Shown in pieces: positions 1 through 9,089 of a stretch of DNA of 48,418 nucleotides. Numbering within the stretch: the first letter of the stretch is position 1; each line of letters begins with the position of its first letter. The stretch spans positions 1 through 48,418 of the forward strand of contig JAFXTH010000001.1 of assembly GCA_017525035.1 (NCBI GenBank), in the 5' to 3' direction. Below the pieces are notes generated by a model. The model did no database searches. It was not told the DNA's origin and worked only from the letters and a program-made list of their open reading frames with translations. Source of the stretch: Bacilli bacterium. GTDB taxonomy: Bacteria; Bacillota_I; Bacilli_A; RF39; UBA660. The translations under genes were made by a program, and so were the position numbers.

Positions 1-228
1 GATAAGTTAGATAATATATTTGACACAATAAATAAACTTACTATTCAAATAGAGAAATTAGCCTTAGAAACCAAATATATGAGGGAAGACTATAATGACC
101 TTAGTGCTAGAGTGATAAATTTAGAGCAAAAACCAATAAAAAGATATGATAGTGCTATTACATCAGTGATAACTGGTGTAATAGGTGCTATTGTAGGTGC
201 TGTTATGGCACTAATAATAAGGAGATGA
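1..228 (+). CDS. XhlA-like membrane-anchored lysis accessory protein (5' part lies at the other end of the window)
   Basis: This is the 3' part of a gene that starts at 48242; joined across the 141-bp terminal repeat it encodes 87 residues. The N-terminal half is a charged heptad-like coiled coil (IEKRLDKLDNIFDTINKL) and the C-terminal ~25 residues form one hydrophobic segment (VITGVIGAIVGAVMALIIRR) ending in two arginines. That plan is typical of XhlA/hemolysin-like proteins encoded beside holins in Gram-positive phages. The holin starts 4 bp after its stop and the endolysin follows. The family name is inferred from architecture and position. Confidence 0.7.
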   Translation, partial: DKLDNIFDTINKLTIQIEKLALETKYMREDYNDLSARVINLEQKPIKRYDSAITSVITGVIGAIVGAVMALIIRR

Positions 229-232
229 TAAT

Positions 233-475
233 ATGGTTAAAGTATGGAATGAGAGATTAAAAGACATTCTAATAAGAGCATTTAAGACTTTTATACAAGG
301 TTTCCTTGCTGCGTTAATAGTTTTACTTAAAGACACAGATTTAGAAGATTTTAGTATGCTAAAAACAATTTTAATAGGTGCTCTTGCAGGTGGAATTAGT
401 GCTGTAATGAATTTAATTATTAAAGCATTAGAACCTCCAGAAGACACAGAGGCAAGTGGGGATAGTTATGAATAG
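233..475 (+). CDS. Holin (r1t-like)
   Basis: The 80-residue protein has an N-terminal amphipathic start (WNERLKDILIRAFKTFIQG), two hydrophobic segments (about residues 15-35 and 45-65) separated by an acidic turn (KDTDLEDF), and a charged tail. The order RAFKTFxQ, membrane segment, D-rich turn, second membrane segment resembles r1t/phi11-type phage holins, which form holes in the cytoplasmic membrane to release endolysin. It has a good ribosome-binding site (AAGGAGAT), lies 4 bp after the XhlA-like gene and overlaps the endolysin start by 8 bp, making a three-gene lysis cassette. Confidence 0.78.
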   Translation: MVKVWNERLKDILIRAFKTFIQGFLAALIVLLKDTDLEDFSMLKTILIGALAGGISAVMNLIIKALEPPEDTEASGDSYE

Positions 476-1160
476 AACAGATATTGTAAACAGAGAAAAA
501 ACATATATAGGAAAATATAGCAACCCTAATATCTTCACAAAATGGTATGCAAAAGACAACAAATCACACGCTTGGTGTGGTATGTTCCAAGACTATGTAG
601 TTAAACACGACTGCAAACTAGACTGGTTTGATGACTGTTCTAATTTTGCTTATGTACCAACTATTGTAGAATGGGCTAAAAAGAAAAAATGGTGGGATAG
701 TAACTTTAAAAACGGTAAACAAGGTGATTTAGTAATCTATAATTGGTATCCAGAAAAGAAAAACCATTATTCACACGTAGGTATGATTTATGAAGTTAAG
801 TCTTCTAGTATCACATCTATTGAAGGTAATACTACAAATGCTGTAGGAAACTCTAATTGTGTTGCTAAAAAGAGCAGAAATAAGAAATATATAGCAGGAA
901 TAGTACATTTACCTTATGATGAACAATTTAATCTAACTAGACTACTTAAAAAAGGTTGTAAAGGTTCAGATGTAAAAGAACTACAAAAAGAACTTAAAAA
1001 GCGTGGATATAACATAGGTAAAGCAGGAGTTGACGGAGATTTTGGAAATGACACGGCTAATGCTGTAGCCAAATTTCAAAAGGATAACCACTTGGTTGCT
1101 GCCAAAAAAGTCGGAAAAAACACTGCTCATAAGTTAGGCTGGTTATACAAAGGCAAATAA
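468..1160 (+). CDS. Endolysin: CHAP amidase/endopeptidase plus peptidoglycan-binding domain
   Basis: This 230-residue peptidoglycan hydrolase has an N-terminal CHAP domain (about residues 10-148). The likely catalytic residues are Cys37 in AWCGMF, His103 in YSHVGM and Glu119 in SIEGNT. Residues ~160-215 match a peptidoglycan-binding domain of the PG_binding_1 type (KGSDVKELQKELKKRGY, GVDGDFGNDTANAV.KFQ). ATG at 468 is preferred to a GTG at 456 because GGGG lies 6 nt upstream of the ATG, while the GTG would sit 3 nt from its AGAGG. It has no signal peptide, as expected for a holin-dependent lysin, and overlaps the holin gene. Confidence 0.92.
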   Translation: MNRTDIVNREKTYIGKYSNPNIFTKWYAKDNKSHAWCGMFQDYVVKHDCKLDWFDDCSNFAYVPTIVEWAKKKKWWDSNFKNGKQGDLVIYNWYPEKKNHYSHVGMIYEVKSSSITSIEGNTTNAVGNSNCVAKKSRNKKYIAGIVHLPYDEQFNLTRLLKKGCKGSDVKELQKELKKRGYNIGKAGVDGDFGNDTANAVAKFQKDNHLVAAKKVGKNTAHKLGWLYKGK

Positions 1161-1172
1161 TTATGATATAAT
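1144..1172 (+). promoter_or_regulatory. Sigma-A type promoter for the ejected-protein genes
   Basis: TATACA (1144-1149), a 17-bp spacer and TATAAT (1167-1172) preceded by TGA give an extended -10 (TGATATAAT). It overlaps the end of the endolysin gene and lies just upstream of the ATG at 1195. Confidence 0.65.
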
Positions 1173-1194
1173 TAAAGAAAGGTAAGGTGATATT

Positions 1195-2007
1195 ATGGCT
1201 AGTGCTAAAAAAGAGGCTCAAAAATCTTTAGGTACTGTAGAAGACTATATAAATTTGTCAGGTTTAAACAAAGAAAGAGAACTTGCTAATGATTTATATA
1301 ACACAAACTACAACCAATATACAAATACATATAATGATTTAATAAATAGAGTAAATGCTAATAGAGAAACAGCAAGAACTGATTTTGGTACAGGTAGAGC
1401 AACTATTGCAGAAAACTCTTATTTAAGAAATAGAAGTGATTTATCTGATTTAGCCTCTCGTGGACTAAGTGGAGGAATTGCTCAACTTAGTAAACTTGGA
1501 AATAGAATGGAAACTGGAAGACAATATTCTAATCTTGCAAATACATACTATAATACAATGAACGATTTAGATGCGTCTCAAAAAGGGTATGAAAATGATT
1601 ATAATTACAATTTAGAAATGGCTAAGAACTCACTTAATTCAGCACTTGCAGATGTTGATGCAAGAGAGGCTGCTGGTCGTAATGCTTATAAAGCATCAGT
1701 TGCACAACTTGCTGAACAAATACAAGCAAGAAGGGATGCTGCATCACAGGCTGCTGCTGCACTTAAACAAGCCAAGAAACAATATCAAGACCAATTAAAA
1801 GCACAAACTGATGCTGCACTTATCAGTGCTATGGACAATATAGTAGGTAATGCTACTAAAATTGATAGCACTATGTATAATAAAATGATTTCTGCTTATA
1901 AGAACAGAGTTGGTGGAACAGATGCTGATGCTAAGAATTGGTTAACAAGTAAAAACTATATACCAACATTCTTTACTGGTACAAGTTCTAACCCTAAAAA
2001 ATTCTAG
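1195..2007 (+). CDS. Putative internal (ejected) virion protein, smaller paralogue
   Basis: The 270-residue helical protein is rich in Asn, Ala, Tyr and Gln, with long coiled-coil stretches and no membrane segment. It carries the motif LASRGLSGGIAQL near residue 90 in a region resembling the next gene (YNTNYNQYTNTYNDL against YQTNWNKLSNDYNTL, then LASRGLSGG against LANRGLSSSG), so the two are paralogues. Position after the lysis cassette and before a 1544-residue virion protein resembles internal or ejected protein genes of short-tailed phages. Start codon ATG follows AAGGTGATATT. Function is inferred from context only. Confidence 0.55.
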   Translation: MASAKKEAQKSLGTVEDYINLSGLNKERELANDLYNTNYNQYTNTYNDLINRVNANRETARTDFGTGRATIAENSYLRNRSDLSDLASRGLSGGIAQLSKLGNRMETGRQYSNLANTYYNTMNDLDASQKGYENDYNYNLEMAKNSLNSALADVDAREAAGRNAYKASVAQLAEQIQARRDAASQAAAALKQAKKQYQDQLKAQTDAALISAMDNIVGNATKIDSTMYNKMISAYKNRVGGTDADAKNWLTSKNYIPTFFTGTSSNPKKF

Positions 2008-2017
2008 GAGGTGACTT

Positions 2018-2974
2018 ATGGCTAGTAATATAAAATATGCACAAAATTTAATTGGTGACTGGGATAGAGACATTTATGAACCTAAAAAACAAGTACTACA
2101 AGATATCTACCAAACTAACTGGAATAAGTTATCTAATGACTACAATACATTAAAAGATACTCTAGCAAGGAACTATGATGTAGCAAGACAAACTTATAAT
2201 AAGGCTTTAGGTGATATACAAAATGAGAGTTTTAATCGTATGAACGCTGCTACTATAGACCTTGCTAATAGAGGTTTATCTAGTAGTGGTGTTACTGGTC
2301 TTGTGAATAATGCTGATACACAAATAAAAGGTGAAGAAGTAAATAAAGCCTTATCATCATTATTAGATACAGAAGCAGGTAATGAAAAAAGTTTATTTAG
2401 TGGACTAAACACACTTGGACAACAAGAAAACTCACTTGCTAGTGGACTTTTAGGAGACGTAGGTGGTCTTACTGATGCAGATGCTGCAAATAATCAACAA
2501 TATGCAGGTTTAGTTGGAAATATTGCAGAGAGTGCTGCCAGTAGAGCAGCAAGTAGGGCTGCAAGTGGTAGTGGGAAAGAAACTAATGATGAAGATGAAT
2601 TAGATAGAAGACTTGCTATTGCTGAAACTCTTGAAAGTGAGGACTACACAGATGATGAAAAAATAAATTTACTTGTTCGCCATCTAAACGTTCCACTTGA
2701 TAATGCAAAAAGTGCTGTAAGTGCTTATAATTATGATAAAACTAATATTGCTATGAAATCAGCACAAGAGAAATTAGATACTTATATTTCTAGAAATAGA
2801 CTTAACCCAGATTTGTATACTTTAAAACCTCAAATAGTGTTAAATAACAGAGACGGAAATGCTATTACTAGATATAGAGCAAATAATTTATTAGATAAGG
2901 TAAGTAATCTAAATAGAAATTTATCAAATTATACTTATGGTGACATATATGGCATACTATATGGTGGGAAGTAG
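2018..2974 (+). CDS. Putative internal (ejected) virion protein, larger paralogue
   Basis: This 318-residue helical protein begins 10 bp after the previous stop, behind AGGAGG. The N-terminal ~120 residues resemble the 270-residue neighbour, including LANRGLSSSGVTGL. An Ala/Ser-rich linker (SAASRAASRAASGSG, ~residue 175-190) and an acidic patch (NDEDELD) then separate a C-terminal domain. A structural role in the virion, probably in the ejected set, is inferred from the paralogy and position; no enzymatic motif is visible. Confidence 0.55.
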   Translation: MASNIKYAQNLIGDWDRDIYEPKKQVLQDIYQTNWNKLSNDYNTLKDTLARNYDVARQTYNKALGDIQNESFNRMNAATIDLANRGLSSSGVTGLVNNADTQIKGEEVNKALSSLLDTEAGNEKSLFSGLNTLGQQENSLASGLLGDVGGLTDADAANNQQYAGLVGNIAESAASRAASRAASGSGKETNDEDELDRRLAIAETLESEDYTDDEKINLLVRHLNVPLDNAKSAVSAYNYDKTNIAMKSAQEKLDTYISRNRLNPDLYTLKPQIVLNNRDGNAITRYRANNLLDKVSNLNRNLSNYTYGDIYGILYGGK

Positions 2975-2982
2975 GTGATAAT

Positions 2983-5900
2983 ATGGGTAAATATGATAGT
3001 TATAGAGCAAAATATCTTAATAAATCTAGTAGTGATAATAAAACACTATCTTCTATTGATGCTAAAGTTAAACAAGCAAACAATTTAAAAGCAAGACTTG
3101 AAGCAAGTGGTGTTAACCCAGAAGAAGCAACAGATAAAAGAAATTGGTTTGAAAAACTAACTAATTTGCCACAAGACCAAAATATGGTTTTTGACTTCTT
3201 TGACTTATTAAATAGACCACAACAAGCGTTATTTGGTGGTTGGAAAAACGCACAAGAAGGAAAAGACTTTTTTGAAGGTGCAAAAGAAGGTTTATATGGT
3301 AACCAAAAAACAGATTTTAAAGATATTCTTATGAATACTGGTGCGTTTGAGGATGAAAAAGGCAAACTTGACCTTGTAGATGCTTTAGGATTTGCTGGTG
3401 ATATATTTTTAGACCCAGCAGATTTAATCCCAGTTGCAGGTTTTAGCAAAATAGGTAAGGCTTTAGATAAAGGTGACAATGTTTATAAGGCTATTAGGTC
3501 AGCAGATAGTTTAACTGATGTTGCTTTTAAAGGTTTAGGAAAAGCAGCAAAAGGTGGGGCTAAACTTGCAGATACAGGTATTGAGAAAGGTCTTAAATAT
3601 TTAGATGAAAGTAAGGGTGTACTTAATGCAGCAGGAGATACAGTTAAGTTAAAATATTTAACTCCAAATGCTAAGGATGCTGCTAATCTTAATGCTAAGG
3701 TTGTTGACGCAGCACAAGATGCAACAGGTGCTATTGGTAGATTAGAACTTTACAAAAATGCTAAGAATAAATTTAGTAATGCTTTTAAACTTTCTGATAA
3801 GGCTAAAGATGCTATAGGTGCACAAAGAGCCATTGGTACACAAGCAGAAATGGCTCAAGAAGCAGCAAAGATGAAGATTAAAGAAGCACAAGATACAGCA
3901 GAGGCATACTTTAAACAAACAAATGGTAAATATGGTGATGCTAAAACTCTATTAAATGATAGCCAATTACTAATAAATAGCACTGTAAATAGGGCTAAAA
4001 CAGAAGATGAAATTATGTCTTTAATAAAGAAAGGTGAAGCCCCTGCTTACCCTGAATATATAGAACATCTAGAAACAATGCTTAAAAGAGATGTTCCAGA
4101 TGAAACAATTAAAGCCCTACAACAAAAATATGGTAAAAAGGCTTTTGATATATCAGTAGAAGGCACACATATAAAACTTGGTAAAGGTTGGGATAAAGTT
4201 GAATTTAGTAATGTTAAACCAATAGATGCTGAGATTAAAAAGACAACAAAGAGACTTAAACAATTAGATAAACTTGCAAATGATGAGGAGGCATTAAGAA
4301 AACTTAATCCTTATGAAGTTGCAGAACTAGAAATAGAAAACAATGAATTAACTAATTCTTTAAGAGATTTATACAACCAAAAAGATGCTTATACTATTCA
4401 AGTTGAAAGAAGATTTACTCCTGAACAAGAAAAGAAAATAAATGAACTTGCTAGACGTTATGCTTATAATGAAGATGGATATAGAGACTTTGTTGATAGC
4501 ATACACGGAACTGCTTGGAAAAGACAAAAAAGTGATATTCTTTCAGAAGTTGAGGACTACAGCAAGTATGGTGAGAATATATTCTCTAATGCTGAAAACC
4601 CTACTCCTACTTATCTTTCTAAAAATCAAGCATTAGTAATGGACCCTTATGAAGTCTTCTCAGGAAGAACAACAAATAGAGATGTAATTAATGCAACAAA
4701 TAGAGATACAGGTAAACTTAGTACAAATGCAAATACTGTATTTTATACAGATAATCCTGCTATGGCTGCTGATTATTCTGGTGGCAACACACTTGCTACT
4801 GCTGAGAATTTAGGTGATAAAAATGTCACATATAGAGGTTTATTTTCTAAGACACCAGAAGAAAATGTGTTAGAAATTGGACCAAATGGTGCTTATTATA
4901 ATGATAAGAAAATGCAAGAACTTGCATATATGCCTGGTGATGAAACATATAGTTGGATGAACGTACCTTATAAAGATTTTGACAGTTATAACACTTTCTC
5001 TAAAATAGGAGAAAAAGAAACTGCTAAACTATTAGATATAGTTAATTCTAATGATGTAAAAAATGGAAATGATTTAATTAGAGAATTAAACAAATCAAAA
5101 AATAAAAGTTTATTAAACAAATTAAAATCTTATGGTATAGATATTAATACTGTTGACAGACCATCAGTTGCTGATGCTGTACGTGATGCAGGTTCTAATA
5201 TTGATGCAGATAACCTATATGAACTTATAAATGAAGTCAATACATATGGTGCTGAAAGTATAAAGGACGCTGCTGATTTCTTATTCCAATCAGGAAATAG
5301 AACTACAGATGAACTTGCAGAAAACATCTATAAGAACCAAGCAACTGGTAGAGCAACTAAAAACTATAATACAATTAGTCTTTCAGGAATTGAGGACAGT
5401 GTTGCTGGAACTCAAATGGGAGATGATTTTATTACTATCAATCCAGGTACAAATGATGTACAACCTAGAAGGTTTAAAGCACTTGCTAATAAGACACCAG
5501 CACTTGAGACAAATAGTGTATTTGATACAAAAGAACTTAAAAAACCTATTGTTAAGAGTACAACTGATAAGTTAAATGATGTTGTTGATAACTTTGTAGG
5601 TACTAAATTAGGTAGTAAATATAATTATTTAACAAATGACAACTATGTTGCTGCTCATATATTAACACCAGAAGGTAAACAAGTCATTGATGCTTTAAAA
5701 CAGAGCAAAAATAAGGCATTAAGTAATATTAATAGTTCTATTCTTAACTCAAGAAAATATGTTGGTGCACCAGAAGAAATAAATAATTTCTTTAGAGAAC
5801 TTGTAGATAAAATGGACAGTAAAACAGTAGATAGTATTCCAGCACTTAAAGCATTTAAAGAAAATAAAGATTTAAACTTTATGGAAACTGACTACATAAA

Positions 5901-7617
5901 AGCCCTTACAAATAACTATGCTAGTGAAAAAGGTCTTACAAATGTTGCTGGAAAAATACAAACTGTGAACCAAAATATTTTAAATGGCACATTTAAAGAT
6001 TTAGATAATATTAGCAAAACACAAAGAAAAATTGAAGATGCATTTAAAGCAACAGGCAAAGTTGATGATGCTTTATCATCACAATATAAAAAATTGGTTG
6101 ATAATTCTCCAATTAAACCATTAACTGAATTTGATAATAAAGTTCCAGATAACTTTACAAAAGTCACAAATGGTGAATTACAAGATATGATAAAGCAATA
6201 TATTAGAACTAATAGTGGGTTTGGAATGGATAAAAACACTAAAGAGTTGTCAAACTTATTAAAAAAGGTTGCTGCAAATGGTGGAGATGTTGCTATTAAC
6301 ACTGATGTTCTTAGAACTATTGGGGCTGTTTCAGACCCTAAAAACATAAATGCTTTAAATACTTTATATAATAAGTATTTAAACGTATTTAAAAAATGGA
6401 AAACTGCTTCACCTACTAACTTCTTAAATAACCTATTTGGTAATAGTACTAATATGATGTTAGGTGGTGTCTCAATGGCAGACCAAGCAAAATATGCACC
6501 ACAAGTTATTGATATAATGCAAAATGGTGAGAAATATTATTTAAGAAAACTTGCTGGAGAGAAACTTGATGACGCTGCTGCTAAAACTGCACAATATTGG
6601 GAAGACTTTAGAAAACTTGGATTTGGTAGTGCTTCATTAGACTTAGCAGAACTTCCACAAGATGTTAGAGACATCATACAAAAGAAAAAATCTTTAAAAG
6701 GTACAAAAGACTACATATTAAATGGTCTTCCATCAATGTTTGGTTATCTTAACCAAAAAGGTGATATGGCAGCAAGACTTACAGTTATGCTTAAATCTTA
6801 TGATGACCCTAAATTCCTTAAACAATTAGGTGCTAAAGATGCTTATGAAGCAATATCTAAGATTATGTTTGACCCTGAAATGCTTACAAGTACTGAGAAA
6901 AAGATTAAACAATTTATACCTTTCTACACATATAATAAAAACAATTTAGTTTATCATATAACTAATATGCCTAATAATGGCGTTAAATATAATAGACTTA
7001 TGAAAACTATGAAAAATCTAAGAAATCAAGCAACTAATGGTAACGAAGATAATATGGCTGACTATATTAAAAATAGTTTATATATTCCATTACCAGGGCT
7101 AGATAAAGATGGTAACTACACTGTTCTTAGAGCACAATTACCATTTGGACAACTTATAGAAACAGTTGATGACCCACTTAGACAATTTGCAAGTATGTCA
7201 TCACCTTTAGCAAAGGGGGCATATGAATGGGCAACAGGCATTGATGCATTTACTGGAAGACCAATAGAAGATTTCCCAGGACAAAAGAGTAACAACATAG
7301 ATTTATTTGGATTTAATCCAAGTAAAAAGACTGAAAAATTGTTAAGTGATTTTTCAGGAATAGATGTAGCACTTAAAAATGCATCAAGACTTCTTGGAGG
7401 TGACCCTATGAGCACTGTACGTATGACTAGAAATATAGATAGTGATAGACTTAGTAAGATGTATACTGAGGTTGAAGATTTACAAAATCTTATGAAACAA
7501 TATGAGCAAAAAGGTTATGAATTTAGTACAATAAATGAACTTAAAAAAGCAAATACTAACAGTAATGTTGCTAATATTAATGCAATTCTTGCTAAGTATG
7601 GTATAGAAACAAAATAA
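2983..7617 (+). CDS. Giant internal virion protein, polyvalent-protein-like, with an ART-like segment
   Basis: The 1544-residue protein is the largest in the genome. Near residue 130-150 it has a hydrophobic stretch DALGFAGDIFLDPADLIPV, a pattern common in very large ejected proteins of short-tailed phages. Around residue 587 the segment TVFYTDNPAMAADYSGG resembles the ADP-ribosyltransferase-like fold of polyvalent and MuF-type proteins. The C-terminal third (residues ~1140-1340) contains SPTNFLNNLFGN and FDPEMLTSTEKKIKQFIPFY, resembling the large polyvalent-protein-associated domain that ends many injected proteins. It probably enters the host with the DNA. It follows the two helical virion genes, and a terminator lies directly after it. 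Confidence 0.6.
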   Translation: MGKYDSYRAKYLNKSSSDNKTLSSIDAKVKQANNLKARLEASGVNPEEATDKRNWFEKLTNLPQDQNMVFDFFDLLNRPQQALFGGWKNAQEGKDFFEGAKEGLYGNQKTDFKDILMNTGAFEDEKGKLDLVDALGFAGDIFLDPADLIPVAGFSKIGKALDKGDNVYKAIRSADSLTDVAFKGLGKAAKGGAKLADTGIEKGLKYLDESKGVLNAAGDTVKLKYLTPNAKDAANLNAKVVDAAQDATGAIGRLELYKNAKNKFSNAFKLSDKAKDAIGAQRAIGTQAEMAQEAAKMKIKEAQDTAEAYFKQTNGKYGDAKTLLNDSQLLINSTVNRAKTEDEIMSLIKKGEAPAYPEYIEHLETMLKRDVPDETIKALQQKYGKKAFDISVEGTHIKLGKGWDKVEFSNVKPIDAEIKKTTKRLKQLDKLANDEEALRKLNPYEVAELEIENNELTNSLRDLYNQKDAYTIQVERRFTPEQEKKINELARRYAYNEDGYRDFVDSIHGTAWKRQKSDILSEVEDYSKYGENIFSNAENPTPTYLSKNQALVMDPYEVFSGRTTNRDVINATNRDTGKLSTNANTVFYTDNPAMAADYSGGNTLATAENLGDKNVTYRGLFSKTPEENVLEIGPNGAYYNDKKMQELAYMPGDETYSWMNVPYKDFDSYNTFSKIGEKETAKLLDIVNSNDVKNGNDLIRELNKSKNKSLLNKLKSYGIDINTVDRPSVADAVRDAGSNIDADNLYELINEVNTYGAESIKDAADFLFQSGNRTTDELAENIYKNQATGRATKNYNTISLSGIEDSVAGTQMGDDFITINPGTNDVQPRRFKALANKTPALETNSVFDTKELKKPIVKSTTDKLNDVVDNFVGTKLGSKYNYLTNDNYVAAHILTPEGKQVIDALKQSKNKALSNINSSILNSRKYVGAPEEINNFFRELVDKMDSKTVDSIPALKAFKENKDLNFMETDYIKALTNNYASEKGLTNVAGKIQTVNQNILNGTFKDLDNISKTQRKIEDAFKATGKVDDALSSQYKKLVDNSPIKPLTEFDNKVPDNFTKVTNGELQDMIKQYIRTNSGFGMDKNTKELSNLLKKVAANGGDVAINTDVLRTIGAVSDPKNINALNTLYNKYLNVFKKWKTASPTNFLNNLFGNSTNMMLGGVSMADQAKYAPQVIDIMQNGEKYYLRKLAGEKLDDAAAKTAQYWEDFRKLGFGSASLDLAELPQDVRDIIQKKKSLKGTKDYILNGLPSMFGYLNQKGDMAARLTVMLKSYDDPKFLKQLGAKDAYEAISKIMFDPEMLTSTEKKIKQFIPFYTYNKNNLVYHITNMPNNGVKYNRLMKTMKNLRNQATNGNEDNMADYIKNSLYIPLPGLDKDGNYTVLRAQLPFGQLIETVDDPLRQFASMSSPLAKGAYEWATGIDAFTGRPIEDFPGQKSNNIDLFGFNPSKKTEKLLSDFSGIDVALKNASRLLGGDPMSTVRMTRNIDSDRLSKMYTEVEDLQNLMKQYEQKGYEFSTINELKKANTNSNVANINAILAKYGIETK

Positions 7618-7641
7618 AAAGAGAGCAAATGCTCTCTTTTT
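7616..7641. terminator. Bidirectional Rho-independent terminator between converging blocks
   Basis: AAAAAGAGAGC (7616-7626) pairs with GCTCTCTTTTT (7631-7641) across a 4-base loop. The A-run on one side and T-run on the other let it work in both directions. It overlaps the last base or two of the 1544-residue gene and ends the rightward block; the leftward yqaJ-like gene ends 210 bp further on. Confidence 0.88.
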
Positions 7642-7826
7642 TAGTTTCAAACTCATTCATAACCAAACTCAAACTAAGGAATTGTTCTCTTTTATAATAG
7701 GTAGGTTGCATATTCTTTGAATAACAAATATTACTATGTATATATTGTAGCATACTCAGTGATATAATACTTTTGTTTCTTTTTATATATTAATTCCAAC
7801 ATTTAACTATGAATTTTTAAAACCTA

Positions 7827-8708
7827 TTAGTGTCTAGATGTAACTCTAATTGTAACATAAGTTGAAGATGGTTTTTGATATTTAGATAAATCTATGTCAG
7901 GGTGTTCTATAGAAAGTTTATCAGTATCTATTCCACCTTTTCTTTCTCCACTTGATATTACATATTTATAATCTTCGTCTTGATATCTACTATCAGTGTA
8001 ATGATTTTTAGCATATTCTTCTAGTTCTTTACATTCAGTTTCTCTAATTTTAATCTCATCCTTTAGTTCTCCAATTCTATGAAGAAGTTCTTTGTCATAG
8101 TCTTCAATATCTTCATTTTCTAAAGATTTTAAAGCATTAACTTTAGAATATTTTTCTACAATATCCCAAGGGTAGTCTTCCATAGAAGATATTCCCATAA
8201 GAATTGAACTAACTCTAGTGACAACCTCAGTAATATCGTCTTGTATTTCCTTATTTGCTTTTATTAATTTCATTTTTGGTTGACCTTGCCACATTCCACA
8301 AAGTAACCATTGGTCTAATCCCCACGCCATCATATATGCCTGGCATTGTAATTCATAACCAAAATCGTCAGTAAAACATTTACTTTTAGAGTTAGAGTAT
8401 TTATTTTCAACTCCAGTTTCTACACCATCAATAAATGTTCTACCATCTCTTTTACATTTAAGTAAACCATTAACAGCATACTTATATTCACTATTTCTTT
8501 CATCAATAGCAATATTAAGTTTCTTTTCAAAATAGTTTAGGCAACCTTCTTCCATAGCATTACCTAAATCCATTCTATCTTGAGCGTCATCATCAACCTC
8601 TTTGATAGTTTTTCCTAAATCAATATCTAATTGTTCCTCAATAGTATTAAACCCAATACCAAAGTATGAACTTAAACTACTGGCAATTATGTCAAACCTT
8701 TCTTTCAT
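7827..8708 (-). CDS. YqaJ-type viral recombinase exonuclease (PD-(D/E)XK)
   Basis: This 293-residue nuclease has the YqaJ order of motifs: IIASSLSSYFGIGF (substrate-site helix), LGNAMEEG with Glu53/54, DGVETGVENK with Asp94 and the Glu101-x-Lys103 pair, then a Gln-rich helix YELQCQAY (Gln120/122). Family members are lambda-exonuclease-like enzymes that resect dsDNA ends for annealing recombination, and a Sak3-like annealing protein is encoded at 17180-18094. The C-terminal ~90 residues are helical and charged. It is the last gene of the leftward block. A terminator and an RNA-like leader lie immediately upstream, so its expression may depend on read-through. RBS AGGAGGT, 6 nt before ATG. Confidence 0.8.
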   Translation of the reverse strand: MKERFDIIASSLSSYFGIGFNTIEEQLDIDLGKTIKEVDDDAQDRMDLGNAMEEGCLNYFEKKLNIAIDERNSEYKYAVNGLLKCKRDGRTFIDGVETGVENKYSNSKSKCFTDDFGYELQCQAYMMAWGLDQWLLCGMWQGQPKMKLIKANKEIQDDITEVVTRVSSILMGISSMEDYPWDIVEKYSKVNALKSLENEDIEDYDKELLHRIGELKDEIKIRETECKELEEYAKNHYTDSRYQDEDYKYVISSGERKGGIDTDKLSIEHPDIDLSKYQKPSSTYVTIRVTSRH

Positions 8709-8729
8709 TTTACAACCTCCTAATATCTC

Positions 8730-8766
8730 AAAAATACTACCTATAAAGATAGGGTAAAATAGGTAG
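8730..8766 (-). terminator. Rho-independent terminator between the RNA candidate and the yqaJ-like gene
   Basis: On the minus strand CTACCTAT (8766-8759) pairs with ATAGGTAG (8744-8737), followed by TATTTTTG. It ends just before the AGGAGGT of the yqaJ-like gene, so it either ends an independent RNA or attenuates that gene. Confidence 0.65.
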
Positions 8767-9052
8767 CGTACGAGGCACTATAGAATAAGAATAGAGTACA
8801 CAGGACTTTTACTATTTTTTGGAATATCCTTTCATAATAAATTTTTGTGTAATAGTGCCCCCTACGATACCTATTTAGGTATCGCAACAATAAAATTAAT
8901 AGAGTGTGATAGTGTCTCTATGCCTAAGACACTGCAGAATATGCTTAAACCATTATTTAGGCAAATAACATAGAAAGGAACAAAGCATATTCTACGGTAT
9001 CTGTCAAAGGTGATTTGGTGAGGATTTTAACACATCCTTTCTTCCTTTGACA
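8730..9052 (-). ncRNA. Candidate structured non-coding RNA (~320 nt) with possible kissing loop
   Basis: This 380-bp gene-free stretch (8709-9088) holds a promoter, several helices and a terminator, all on the minus strand. Helices in plus coordinates are: 9002-9010/9044-9052 (9 bp, starting at the predicted transcription start); 8934-8946/8983-8995 (13 bp with one G-U); hairpin 8911-8917/8927-8933; hairpin 8865-8873/8876-8884; and 8767-8770 with 8774-8781 pairing to 8852-8859 with 8863-8866. The hairpin loop bases GCCTA (8922-8926) complement TAGGC (8958-8962) in the loop of the 13-bp helix, which would form a kissing interaction. No open reading frame of note is present. It matches no RNA family I recognise; an alternative is a regulatory leader of the yqaJ-like gene. 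Confidence 0.6.
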
Positions 9053-9057
9053 CATAT

Positions 9058-9089
9058 ATTATAACACATACACCCTTGATTTTTGCACT
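9058..9089 (-). promoter_or_regulatory. AGTGCAA-class promoter for the RNA candidate
   Basis: On the minus strand AGTGCAAAAATC (9089-9078) lies 14 bp upstream of TATAAT (9063-9058), which is preceded by TGT. Spacing and upstream word are the same as in the promoters at 20410 and 27909. It begins at the stop codon of the 67-residue gene. Confidence 0.7.

Noticed and set aside
7640..7826. TGATATAAT at 7760-7768 on the plus strand and another TATAAT at 7693
   Set aside because: They would drive transcription antisense to the yqaJ-like gene, have no usable -35 and no gene or RNA structure downstream.
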